Part shown: one piece after another, positions 1 through 6,032 of the stretch | Position numbering within the stretch: the first letter of the stretch is position 1 | How the letters are laid out: every line of letters begins with the position of its first letter | Program-made: the position numbers and the translations under genes | From: JAAZBV01 sp964460435 | Lineage (GTDB): Bacteria; Desulfobacterota; DSM-4660; Desulfatiglandales; HGW-15 | NCBI GenBank assembly: GCA_964460435.1 | Contig: CAYWRH010000152.1 | Location: forward strand, 1 to 10,791 | Reading direction: 5' to 3' | DNA length: 10,791 nt | The notes under the pieces: generated by a model | Database searches by the model: none | Told to the model about the DNA's origin: nothing | The model's input: the letters and a program-made list of their open reading frames with translations, nothing else

Positions 1-48
1 ATTCGATTTTGCAAAATAATTCGTTACTCTTTTAATGAATCGGAATAC

Positions 49-89
49 TAGTGTCCATCCAGAATTTGTCTCTTTCTGGATGGACACTA
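49..89. repeat. Perfect 16-bp inverted repeat downstream of moaC
   Basis: TAGTGTCCATCCAGAA at 49-64 is exactly reverse-complemented at 74-89, with a 9-nt loop between the arms. It begins 8 bp beyond the moaC stop codon. Neither side of the stem is followed directly by a run of T, so it is not a textbook Rho-independent terminator. The RNA hairpin would still be stable and could protect or end the moaC transcript. The length and perfection of the arms also fit a dispersed palindromic (REP-like) element, but only one copy is in this window. Confidence 0.75.
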
Positions 90-97
90 ACTAACCA

Positions 98-529
98 TTA
101 TTCTTTCTTTTTATATACTACCTTTATATCTGTAATCTTTGTGCCGGGGTACTGGCCGTCCTTATCCTTCTCTATATATTTAACAGTATCCCATATGGTG
201 TTAAGCGCAACAGAGACCCCTATGAGCGCCTCCATCTCCACGCCTGTTCTTGCCCTGGCGCTCACAGTACAGTTTGCATCTATATAGTTGTCATTAACTT
301 TATATTCTACCTTGACCATATCAAGGGCTATCTGATGACAGTGGGGTATAAGCAGGTGTGTCTGCTTGGCAGCATTCATGCCGGCCACCTCTGCAATAAG
401 AAGAGGGTCTCCCTTTTTCACCTTTCCGTCCTTTATTGTCTCGATTGTTTTACTGGAAAGATACAGCCTGCCAGAGGCCTCGGCCGTTCTTTTTATCACC
501 GGTTTTTCAGTAACATCAACCATTCCCAT
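98..529 (-). CDS. moaC: Cyclic pyranopterin monophosphate synthase MoaC
   Basis: MoaC converts the MoaA product 3',8-cyclo-GTP into cyclic pyranopterin monophosphate, the first stable intermediate of molybdopterin synthesis, in the cytoplasm. The 143-residue protein matches the family along its whole length. It has MVDVTEK at residues 3-9, the substrate-site segment KQTHLLIPHCH at 55-65, GVEMEAL at 96-102, and an Asp-x-x-Lys pair at D114/K117 corresponding to the catalytic D128/K131 of E. coli MoaC. It is slightly shorter than E. coli MoaC (about 160 residues), mainly at the C-terminus. The ATG at 529 is preceded by GAAAGGGG at good spacing; a second ATG two codons in (523) is too far from it. 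It is the last gene of the sirC-ccsA-hemA-moaE-moaC run, 21 bp after moaE. MoaA and MoaD are not in the window. Confidence 0.96.
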   Translation of the reverse strand: MGMVDVTEKPVIKRTAEASGRLYLSSKTIETIKDGKVKKGDPLLIAEVAGMNAAKQTHLLIPHCHQIALDMVKVEYKVNDNYIDANCTVSARARTGVEMEALIGVSVALNTIWDTVKYIEKDKDGQYPGTKITDIKVVYKKKE

Positions 530-550
530 AATAATAACCCCTTTCAGATG

Positions 551-910
551 CTAGGAAATAAATATCTCCTCTTTGCTTACAGCCTGTTTCTTGATCCTGT
601 TAACCGCCTCAATAAGTGCGGCAAACACGTTTTCCCTGATATCCCCGCCAACTGCCACAAACATAAGTTCATCACCCACCTTGAGGTGCCCTTCATTTAC
701 CTCAACCAGAACCTCAACTATCCCGGGCATGCTCTTTATATGAGCTATAACCCTGTTGAGCGCATCCATATCATATTTGACATTTACCGCTTTTATATCC
801 CCGCCCTTTCTTGAAAAACCGCGCACAATTCCAAGGTGACTTGCTATCATCCCAATTCCATCGGCCTTTTCATGATTTTTGATCCTGTTTATTATCTTTT
901 CTATTTGCAT
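551..910 (-). CDS. moaE: MoaE-like molybdopterin synthase catalytic subunit (short, divergent)
   Basis: MoaE with thiocarboxylated MoaD adds the dithiolene sulfurs to cyclic pyranopterin monophosphate. This 119-residue protein shows the family core: a GMIASHLGIVRG strand-turn at 20-31 matching the usual TFVGxVRG, an EGHLKVGDE segment at 73-81 matching RxGxLxVGE, and a helix with R92 where typical MoaE proteins have HR followed by a conserved Phe. The usual C-terminal block K-x-R-x-P-x-W-K is replaced by KKQAVSKEE (107-115), which keeps lysines but loses the Pro and Trp, and the roughly 25-residue tail of E. coli MoaE is absent. It is therefore either a compact active MoaE or a diverged paralogue. 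Adjacency to moaC supports a molybdopterin role. It starts 11 bp after hemA, and the hemA stop overlaps its AGGGG ribosome-binding site. Confidence 0.85.
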   Translation of the reverse strand: MQIEKIINRIKNHEKADGIGMIASHLGIVRGFSRKGGDIKAVNVKYDMDALNRVIAHIKSMPGIVEVLVEVNEGHLKVGDELMFVAVGGDIRENVFAALIEAVNRIKKQAVSKEEIFIS

Positions 911-921
911 ATTGTGATCCC

Positions 922-2202
922 CTATGTTTTTTCTTTATCCAGATTAAAAAGCCTTTTTGTAATATCAATAAATGAGTCCCTCGAAGACCTTGATGAAATA
1001 TTCTTTAATGCCAGAATAGGGTCATTTATCATCTTTTCTGTCATGGAGAGGGTCAATGTCTCAATAGCCTCTATCTGTTCATCTGTAAGACCCTGAAGCT
1101 GAGACATGCTCCGCTTCAACTCGGCCTTCCGTATCTCCTCGATCTTTTCCTTCAATAACACAATAGTTGGCACAACATCAAGGGTAGAAAGCCATTTACT
1201 GAATTTAATAACCTCCTCCTCGATAATCCTTTCTGCCCTCACTGCCTCCTGCATCCGCTGGGCGCTGTTATCATTAACTACCTCTTTTAAATCATCAATA
1301 TCATATAAAAATACATTTTCAAGGCTGTTCACCTTTGGCTCTATATCCCTTGGCACGGCAATATCGATCAGAAAAAGCGGGCGGTTTTTTCTCCTGCGAA
1401 GGATTTTTTTAATCATATCAGCGGTAATAATATAGCTGGTGGCCGAGGTTGAGGATATTACAATATCTGCATTAACAAGCTGCTCCTCCATTTCATCAAA
1501 AAGAGCCGCCTTTCCTCCAATGCTATTCGCAAGCTCAACAGCCCTCTCAAAACTCCTGTTTACAACATTAAGTTCCTTTACCCCGTTGCCAACAAGGTGT
1601 TTGGCAGCAAGTTCTGCCATTTCACCTGCGCCGATAAGCAGGGCGACCCTGCCATCAAGCCCGTAAAATATCTTTTTGGCAAGCTCAACCGCGGCATAAC
1701 TTATTGAAACAGCGGTCTCCGAGATGCCAGTCTCTGTACGCACCCTCTTTGCAACATGAAATGTCCTGTGCATGAGCCTGTTCAGTATAACACCTGTTGA
1801 CCTTTCCTTTACAGCAGCTAACCTGAACGCCTCCTTGACCTGCCCAAGTATCTGGGGCTCTCCAACAACCATTGAATCAAGACTTGAAGCAACCCTGAAG
1901 ATATGCCTTACCGCATCCATATCTTTATACAGATAGATATGAGACCTGAGCTTTTCAACAGGCATACCTCCTGTCTGTGCCATCAGGTCAATAATAACCT
2001 TTTCTGCCTTATCAGGGTCAGTGGCAGTGCAGATGGTCTCAACACGGTTACAGGTTGAAATGAACATGCTTTCACCTATGAATTCTGATTTCCTCATCAG
2101 CGAGAAAATTTCTGCAGGATCAGCTTTATCCCCTGAAAGGCATTCCCTCATTTCAACTGGGGCAGATTCATGGTTCATCCCCATATTTATAATGGTTGTC
2201 AT
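922..2202 (-). CDS. hemA: Glutamyl-tRNA reductase HemA
   Basis: HemA reduces glutamyl-tRNA(Glu) with NADPH to glutamate-1-semialdehyde, the committed step of the C5 route to 5-aminolevulinate and all tetrapyrroles. The 426-residue protein has the three expected domains. The catalytic domain contains STCNRVE at 49-55 with the nucleophile C51, plus the conserved segment GEPQILGQ at 114-121. An NADPH-binding Rossmann fold follows, with GAGEM at 191-195. A C-terminal helical dimerisation domain covers about 310-426. Length is typical of the family. The start ATG overlaps the TGA of ccsA by 4 bases, indicating translational coupling. Its partner hemL is not in the window. Co-transcription with sirC fits an organism that needs siroheme and makes heme from it, as sulfate reducers do; that last link is inference. 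Confidence 0.97.
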   Translation of the reverse strand: MTTIINMGMNHESAPVEMRECLSGDKADPAEIFSLMRKSEFIGESMFISTCNRVETICTATDPDKAEKVIIDLMAQTGGMPVEKLRSHIYLYKDMDAVRHIFRVASSLDSMVVGEPQILGQVKEAFRLAAVKERSTGVILNRLMHRTFHVAKRVRTETGISETAVSISYAAVELAKKIFYGLDGRVALLIGAGEMAELAAKHLVGNGVKELNVVNRSFERAVELANSIGGKAALFDEMEEQLVNADIVISSTSATSYIITADMIKKILRRRKNRPLFLIDIAVPRDIEPKVNSLENVFLYDIDDLKEVVNDNSAQRMQEAVRAERIIEEEVIKFSKWLSTLDVVPTIVLLKEKIEEIRKAELKRSMSQLQGLTDEQIEAIETLTLSMTEKMINDPILALKNISSRSSRDSFIDITKRLFNLDKEKT

Positions 2203-3041
2203 GGCAGTTTAACGCCCCCGCCAAAATCGCCAAAACTGTGGTAGCTGTCAAGAAGCAGGCCACCTCCCAGAAAGGTAAAGATCAGCACCATAAAGCACAA
2301 GATAGACATGATGGCTGAACGCCTTCCCTGCCACCCTACAGCAAGCCTCTCGTGCAGAAGGATAGCATAGCAGATCCAGGTAACAAGAGACCAGACCTCT
2401 TTAGGGTCCCATCTCCAGTAGCTTCCGAGTGCAGTCTGGGCATATACAGCGCCTGTGATCATACCCAGAGTTATGAGCGAAAAACCGTATATAATTGAAT
2501 AATGGTTTATGGAATCAAGTGTTTCAAGGGAAGGAAGCCTCCTAAACATGGTGCCCCTTGTCTTTCTTTTAATCTGCCGCTCCTGTATTAGATACATTAT
2601 GGATGCAACAAAGGCCATTGCAAATATTGCATAACCCAGAAACATGGTAATGGCATGCAGCAGAAGCCAGATACTTTTTAAAAGTATGGGAACCGTATCT
2701 GGCGCCTTGGGCAATAGAGATGAGAGTATCATGAAAAAGGCAGCAACGGGGGCCACAAATGTCCCCAGTACCATGAGCCTGTATCTCGCCTGGAACAGGA
2801 GATAGACTCCTACAATACTCCATGCAAAAAAGGCTAGTGCAAGTTTGAGTGTCACAACAGGCACAGTGCCAAGGGCAATATATCTGTGCACGAGAAAGAG
2901 GGTTTGAAAAATAAAGGCCGAAAACAGTACCCAGTATGAGCACCTGAATACAGACCTGCTCTTTTTTATAATGTATACAATAAAACCTCCCGTTGATAAC
3001 AGGATTAAAAAAAGGGCTATAATGGAAAGAATACTATCCAT
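2199..3041 (-). CDS. ccsA: Cytochrome c assembly membrane protein CcsA/ResC (HemX-like)
   Basis: This is an integral membrane protein of the CcsA/CcmC/HemX family, with about eight hydrophobic segments. The heme-binding WWD-type motif lies near the C-terminus as GSYWRWDPKEVWSLVTW, roughly residues 206-222. Candidate heme-ligand histidines sit near residues 52, 128, 230 and 268. In system II, CcsA with CcsB moves heme across the membrane for attachment to cytochromes c. Bacillus HemX, a relative encoded next to hemA, instead affects HemA abundance; position beside hemA leaves this open. No ccsB/resB is visible here. I chose ATG at 3041, 5 nt after GAGG. A GTG at 3047 is in frame but lacks a ribosome-binding site and would add two residues. 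The gene is 7 bp after sirC and overlaps hemA by 4 bp. Confidence 0.9.
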   Translation of the reverse strand: MDSILSIIALFLILLSTGGFIVYIIKKSRSVFRCSYWVLFSAFIFQTLFLVHRYIALGTVPVVTLKLALAFFAWSIVGVYLLFQARYRLMVLGTFVAPVAAFFMILSSLLPKAPDTVPILLKSIWLLLHAITMFLGYAIFAMAFVASIMYLIQERQIKRKTRGTMFRRLPSLETLDSINHYSIIYGFSLITLGMITGAVYAQTALGSYWRWDPKEVWSLVTWICYAILLHERLAVGWQGRRSAIMSILCFMVLIFTFLGGGLLLDSYHSFGDFGGGVKLP

Positions 3042-3048
3042 GCACACC

Positions 3049-3717
3049 TCATTGATTCAGATAATCCTTTATATCTTCTGCTGAAATCTCATGACCCAGG
3101 ATATCTGACAATATTTCTGCCGCCTTTTTATGGTTATCTTCCCTGATTGCATCCAGTAAACCTGAATCCACAATAGAGTGAAACACCTTGCTGTTAGCCT
3201 TCTGGTCAGACGACCCGGCAAGGATCGATCCCCTGATTTTACCCATCATACGCAGAAAGAGTTCATACTCAGGGCCAAACATGGTCGAAAGCTGTTCCCT
3301 GATCTTTTTTGCAAGGGCCGGGCTCTTTCCTGATGTGGAAACAGATATAACAAGATCGCCCCGCCTGATGATTGAAGGGACAATAAAGGTACAGTCCGCC
3401 GGCTCATCAACCGCATTAATAAGCATCCCCTTTGCTTGTGCAGCAAGAGATATCCTGTGGTTAAGCTCAGGGTCATCGGTTGCTGCTATGGCAAGAAACT
3501 TGTCCTTTAGAAATACCAGGCTGAATTCCCCTCCAAGGTATTTTACCAGGCCGCTTTCAACCAGGTTTTTGAGTTCAGGGGACAATTCACGTGCAGCAAC
3601 GCTGACCAAGGCGCCATACTCAATAAGCGTTAAAATCTTTCTAGCAGCCACAGAACCGCCTCCAACCACCAGAACATCTCTGCCAGTCAGATCAACCATA
3701 ATAGGATAATATGCCAA
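3049..3717 (-). CDS. sirC: Precorrin-2 dehydrogenase / sirohydrochlorin ferrochelatase family (SirC/Met8)
   Basis: This cytosolic enzyme oxidises precorrin-2 to sirohydrochlorin with NAD+; some members (Met8p, the CysG N-terminal half) also insert iron to give siroheme. The 222-residue protein has an N-terminal Rossmann motif, VVGGGSVAARK at 17-27, and TDD at 80-82. NAVDEP at 101-106 places D104 exactly where CysG has its catalytic aspartate. STSGKSPALA follows from 127, then a helical C-terminal domain. There is no CobA methyltransferase domain, so uroporphyrinogen methylation must come from another gene. Whether this protein chelates iron cannot be read from sequence. The start is a TTG at 3717, supported by GGTGAGGT 7 nt upstream. 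It is the first gene of the tight sirC-ccsA-hemA-moaE-moaC run. Confidence 0.92.
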   Translation of the reverse strand: MAYYPIMVDLTGRDVLVVGGGSVAARKILTLIEYGALVSVAARELSPELKNLVESGLVKYLGGEFSLVFLKDKFLAIAATDDPELNHRISLAAQAKGMLINAVDEPADCTFIVPSIIRRGDLVISVSTSGKSPALAKKIREQLSTMFGPEYELFLRMMGKIRGSILAGSSDQKANSKVFHSIVDSGLLDAIREDNHKKAAEILSDILGHEISAEDIKDYLNQ

Positions 3718-3724
3718 TTTTTTT

Positions 3725-3732
3725 ACCTCACC
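3725..3732 (-). promoter_or_regulatory. Ribosome-binding site fixing the TTG start of sirC
   Basis: On the minus strand GGTGAGGT lies 7 nt upstream of the TTG codon at 3717. The next in-frame ATG is six codons downstream, inside the first conserved strand of the Rossmann domain, so the TTG start is preferred. Confidence 0.7.
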
Positions 3733-3760
3733 TTATACTGTAAATCTTGCTCAGGCTGCA

Positions 3761-3851
3761 CCCTGTGCCCTGCGCCTTGCACCCTGCGTCCTGTTCCTAG
3801 TTCCTTGTGCCCTGCGTCTTGTGCCCTGCGTCCTGTGCCTTGTGCCTTGCG
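3761..3851. repeat. Tandem heptanucleotide array, 13 units
   Basis: Exactly 91 bp divide into 13 seven-base units on the plus strand, mostly CCCTGCG, CCTTGTG, TCCTGTG and close variants. The pattern is YCYTGYG, with the central unit pair TCCTGTT/CCTAGTT the most degraded. Degenerate copies flank it at 3754-3760 and 3852-3858. On the transcribed minus strand the unit reads roughly CRCARGR, rich in purines. The array starts 8 bp beyond the radical SAM stop codon and ends about 44 bp before the sirC start, so it fills the only sizeable gap in the minus-strand gene series. No open frame through it looks coding. Confidence 0.9.
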
Positions 3852-3859
3852 CCCGGCTT

Positions 3860-5017
3860 TTATATATACTGATCTACCATATCACTGATGGCCTGTTCAA
3901 GCCCTGATTCACCTTCCTGCCTGCGTATTTCAGATATCAGGTTTTCTATCCTGTTTCTTGTTACAGGGTTATTATTAACATCTGCTGTGGAGCTGTAAGC
4001 CCCTCCCCTTCTTCCTACCCGGTAAATCATCCTCTCATCATCCGGCATGTCCTGATAACCTTTTATCACATCCAGCATCTTTTGTTTATCCTGCGGAAAT
4101 GTGCCGTTTACCTCCTCAAGCAGGTTCATTATATGGTCGCTTGTGAGTGTGCTTGTAATATTTTCAAGTGTCTCGATGAACAGACGAATCTCCTCTGCTA
4201 TTCCATCATCTGTCTGTTTTATAAATTCACCTGCCCTCACCTTTTCTATTAAAGGCACCCGCTCAGGGATTCTAAGGCTCCTCAGCCTTATAAAATGGGG
4301 GTTAATCTTATTAAGCGCCTTTGCGGTGGCCACTGCATGTTCTTTCCACATCTGCCTCCCGCCAAGACCTGGCATTACATATTCTGAAAGCTCCATTCCA
4401 GCGGCAATAACCTTCTGGCCTGCCTCAACCTGCTGCTCTGATGTAACCCCCTTTTTAATCAGTTTAAGGAGCGGGTCATAGCCTGTTTCAAGACCCACAT
4501 GTATCCTGTTAAGCCCTGCATTCCTAATTTTAACAAGCTCTTCAATGCTCTTTCTTACGATTGTCCGTGACCTGGAATATGTGGTTATTCGGGTTATCTC
4601 AGGGAAACTTGCCTTTAGATATTCAAGCACCTCAACAAGGTCATCTGTCTTCATGATAAGGTTATCGGCATCCTGCAGAAAACAGGCGCCAGTGCCATAA
4701 TACATCCACATGGCCATGCTTCTGTAACTTTCTGATTTGCCGGGGTCATTAAAAAGGGCGCCTATAACCTGCGAATTTATTTCACCACCATACCCGAGCC
4801 TGAATGAGACCTCTTTTATGCTGTCATATATCTCCCTGGCGGTTTTTATATCATCCTTTATCTCCTGAACCTCCCTCATGGAAAACTTTCTTCCCTTATA
4901 AACAGGGCAGAACAGGCACTGATTCCAGGGGCAGTTCCTGGTGATCCTCAATAAAAAACTTTTTGCCTCGCTTGGCGGCCTTATTGGCCCCTGTTCAAAA
5001 TTTGGCTGTTGTGCCAT
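3860..5017 (-). CDS. Radical SAM protein with CX4CX2C cluster motif, function unknown
   Basis: A 385-residue cytosolic protein of the radical SAM superfamily. The [4Fe-4S] site is CPWNQCLFC with C29, C34 and C37, a CX4CX2C spacing rather than the usual CX3CX2C; I checked this against the DNA at about 4907-4933. Further family features are LGYGGE, in place of the GGEP SAM-binding strand, and RIHVGLETGYDPLLKLIKKG, which resembles the Elp3/HemN-type barrel segment in the middle of the protein. A 'MPGLGG' strand follows, then a helical C-terminal extension of about 130 residues. No B12-binding, SPASM or methyltransferase domain is visible. It begins 14 bp after hisA, whose stop codon overlaps its AAGGA ribosome-binding site, so the two are probably co-transcribed. 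The CX4CX2C spacing and lack of a HemN/AhbC/AhbD signature argue against a heme role despite nearby sirC/hemA. Substrate unknown. Confidence 0.88.
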   Translation of the reverse strand: MAQQPNFEQGPIRPPSEAKSFLLRITRNCPWNQCLFCPVYKGRKFSMREVQEIKDDIKTAREIYDSIKEVSFRLGYGGEINSQVIGALFNDPGKSESYRSMAMWMYYGTGACFLQDADNLIMKTDDLVEVLEYLKASFPEITRITTYSRSRTIVRKSIEELVKIRNAGLNRIHVGLETGYDPLLKLIKKGVTSEQQVEAGQKVIAAGMELSEYVMPGLGGRQMWKEHAVATAKALNKINPHFIRLRSLRIPERVPLIEKVRAGEFIKQTDDGIAEEIRLFIETLENITSTLTSDHIMNLLEEVNGTFPQDKQKMLDVIKGYQDMPDDERMIYRVGRRGGAYSSTADVNNNPVTRNRIENLISEIRRQEGESGLEQAISDMVDQYI

Positions 5018-5031
5018 GCTGGTGATTTCCT

Positions 5032-5808
5032 TTATTTATCAAGAGATTTTACCAATGAATTATGCCACTTTACAACCTCACGATATGGGATATCCCCTCC
5101 AAATATATCAAGGCTGCTTCCTATTGTGGCATTCACCCTGCCCCTACCCAGACTGAGGATAAGATCCATATCTGCCAGGGATTTTACACCCCCGGCATAG
5201 GTCACAGGAATCGGGCTGAATTGGCCCAGTATCCTGACAAGCTCTTCCTCTATGCCCTGCCTTTTACCTTCAACATCCACGCCATGAACCAGAAACTCGT
5301 CGCAGTATTGTGAAAGAGATAAAAGGGTGTTTTTATCAACCTTCAAGCTGGTAAATTTCTGCCACCTGTCAGTTACAACATAATAATCATCACCCCTTTT
5401 TCGGCAGCTCAGGTCTATCACAAGCCTCTCCTTGCTCACCGCATCCACTATATTTTTAAGATGCACTTCATCCATTTTGCCTTCGGTAAAGAGATAGGAT
5501 GTCACAATTACATGGCTTGCCCCTGCCTCAAGATATTCATATGCGTTATCAGGGTTTATGCCTCCCCCCATCTGGAGGCCGCCCGGAAAGGCCTTTAGAG
5601 CAGATATGGCAGCATCGTGATTACCCTGTCCAAGCGATATCACATGCCCTCCCCTAAGGTTATCCTCCCTGTACAAATTTGCATAATAGGCAGGCGAGAG
5701 CACTGTCTCAAAATTTACCTTTGTGGCGCTTTTTTCACCTGTAAGGCTGCCTCCCACTATCTGCACCACCCTGCCATCAAGCAGATCTATACATGGTCTG
5801 AAACCCAT
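5032..5808 (-). CDS. hisA: Eukaryotic (HIS6)-type phosphoribosylformimino-AICAR isomerase, HisA
   Basis: This (beta/alpha)8 enzyme isomerises ProFAR to PRFAR in histidine biosynthesis. The 258-residue protein has the two catalytic aspartates of the family, D8 in PCIDLLDG and D178 in VHGVDVEG. Phosphate-binding loops are GGGIN at 81-85 and YAGGVKS near 205. It resembles the yeast/plant HIS6 branch more than usual bacterial HisA: QIVGGSLT, VIVTSYLFT, VIDLSCRK and GSSLDIFGGD match the fungal protein nearly word for word, as recalled from the yeast sequence. Bacterial HisA normally has different sequence at these points. AAGGAGG lies 12 nt before the ATG, a long spacing, but there is no better start. 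No other his gene is in the window. It is probably co-transcribed with the radical SAM gene downstream and is divergent from trpB2. Confidence 0.93.
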   Translation of the reverse strand: MGFRPCIDLLDGRVVQIVGGSLTGEKSATKVNFETVLSPAYYANLYREDNLRGGHVISLGQGNHDAAISALKAFPGGLQMGGGINPDNAYEYLEAGASHVIVTSYLFTEGKMDEVHLKNIVDAVSKERLVIDLSCRKRGDDYYVVTDRWQKFTSLKVDKNTLLSLSQYCDEFLVHGVDVEGKRQGIEEELVRILGQFSPIPVTYAGGVKSLADMDLILSLGRGRVNATIGSSLDIFGGDIPYREVVKWHNSLVKSLDK

Positions 5809-5820
5809 CTGTAAATAAAA

Positions 5821-5827
5821 CCTCCTT
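5821..5827 (-). promoter_or_regulatory. Ribosome-binding site of hisA with long spacer
   Basis: On the minus strand AAGGAGG is a near-perfect Shine-Dalgarno sequence, but 12 A/T-rich nt separate it from the ATG at 5808, longer than the usual 5-9. No closer in-frame start exists upstream, and the conserved first strand (FRPCIDL) begins at residue 3. Confidence 0.6.
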
Positions 5828-5914
5828 ATAAATTATCCAAAACAATATCAGAAAACACTGCCGGAATGACTATCACACTATATCAGTCCAGTCATCCGAA
5901 AAAACAATCAGCCA

Positions 5915-5943
5915 TTGACATATAATTTTCCATCACTTATACT
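5915..5943 (+). promoter_or_regulatory. Sigma-70-type promoter of trpB2
   Basis: TTGACA at 5915-5920 is an exact -35 consensus. A 17-nt spacer leads to TATACT at 5938-5943, five of six for the -10. The predicted start near 5950 gives a leader of about 80 nt before the trpB2 ATG. It lies in the hisA/trpB2 divergent region and points only toward trpB2; no equally good promoter for hisA is visible on the other strand. Confidence 0.75.
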
Positions 5944-5978
5944 CCGTCGGTCAAAAGCGGCAAAGCAAGGCATAAACA

Positions 5979-5997
5979 CAGTTATCTATTGTAACTG
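5979..5997. promoter_or_regulatory. Palindrome in the trpB2 leader, possible operator
   Basis: CAGTTA and TAACTG form a perfect 6-bp dyad around a 7-nt centre, roughly 30 bp downstream of the predicted trpB2 transcription start. The position would suit a repressor site, but dyads this short occur by chance, and no regulator gene is adjacent. Confidence 0.25.
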
Positions 5998-6020
5998 GTC
6001 AATCTGACAACAAAAAAATA

Positions 6021-6026
6021 GAGGAG
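6021..6026 (+). promoter_or_regulatory. Ribosome-binding site of trpB2
   Basis: GAGGAG lies 6 nt upstream of the ATG at 6033 and fixes this start for the gene. Confidence 0.75.
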
Positions 6027-6032
6027 AAAAAC

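Noticed and set aside
335..814. A 159-codon open frame on the plus strand across moaC and moaE
   Set aside because: It is antisense to two well-supported genes, has no ribosome-binding site worth noting, and its translation resembles no family I know.
3188..3709. A 173-codon open frame on the plus strand antisense to sirC
   Set aside because: The minus strand carries the full SirC motif set; the antisense product looks like a codon-bias shadow.
3761..3851. CRISPR array
   Set aside because: Units are 7 bp with no spacers, and no cas gene is present.
3860..5017. Heme-pathway radical SAM enzyme (HemN, HemW, AhbC or AhbD) because of nearby sirC and hemA
   Set aside because: Those families use CX3CX2C and have other conserved motifs not seen here; the gene is closer to hisA than to sirC.
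5858..5897. ATGACT/AGTCAT dyad upstream of hisA as a regulator site
   Set aside because: Only six base pairs with an 18-nt gap, which is expected by chance in an A/T-rich region.
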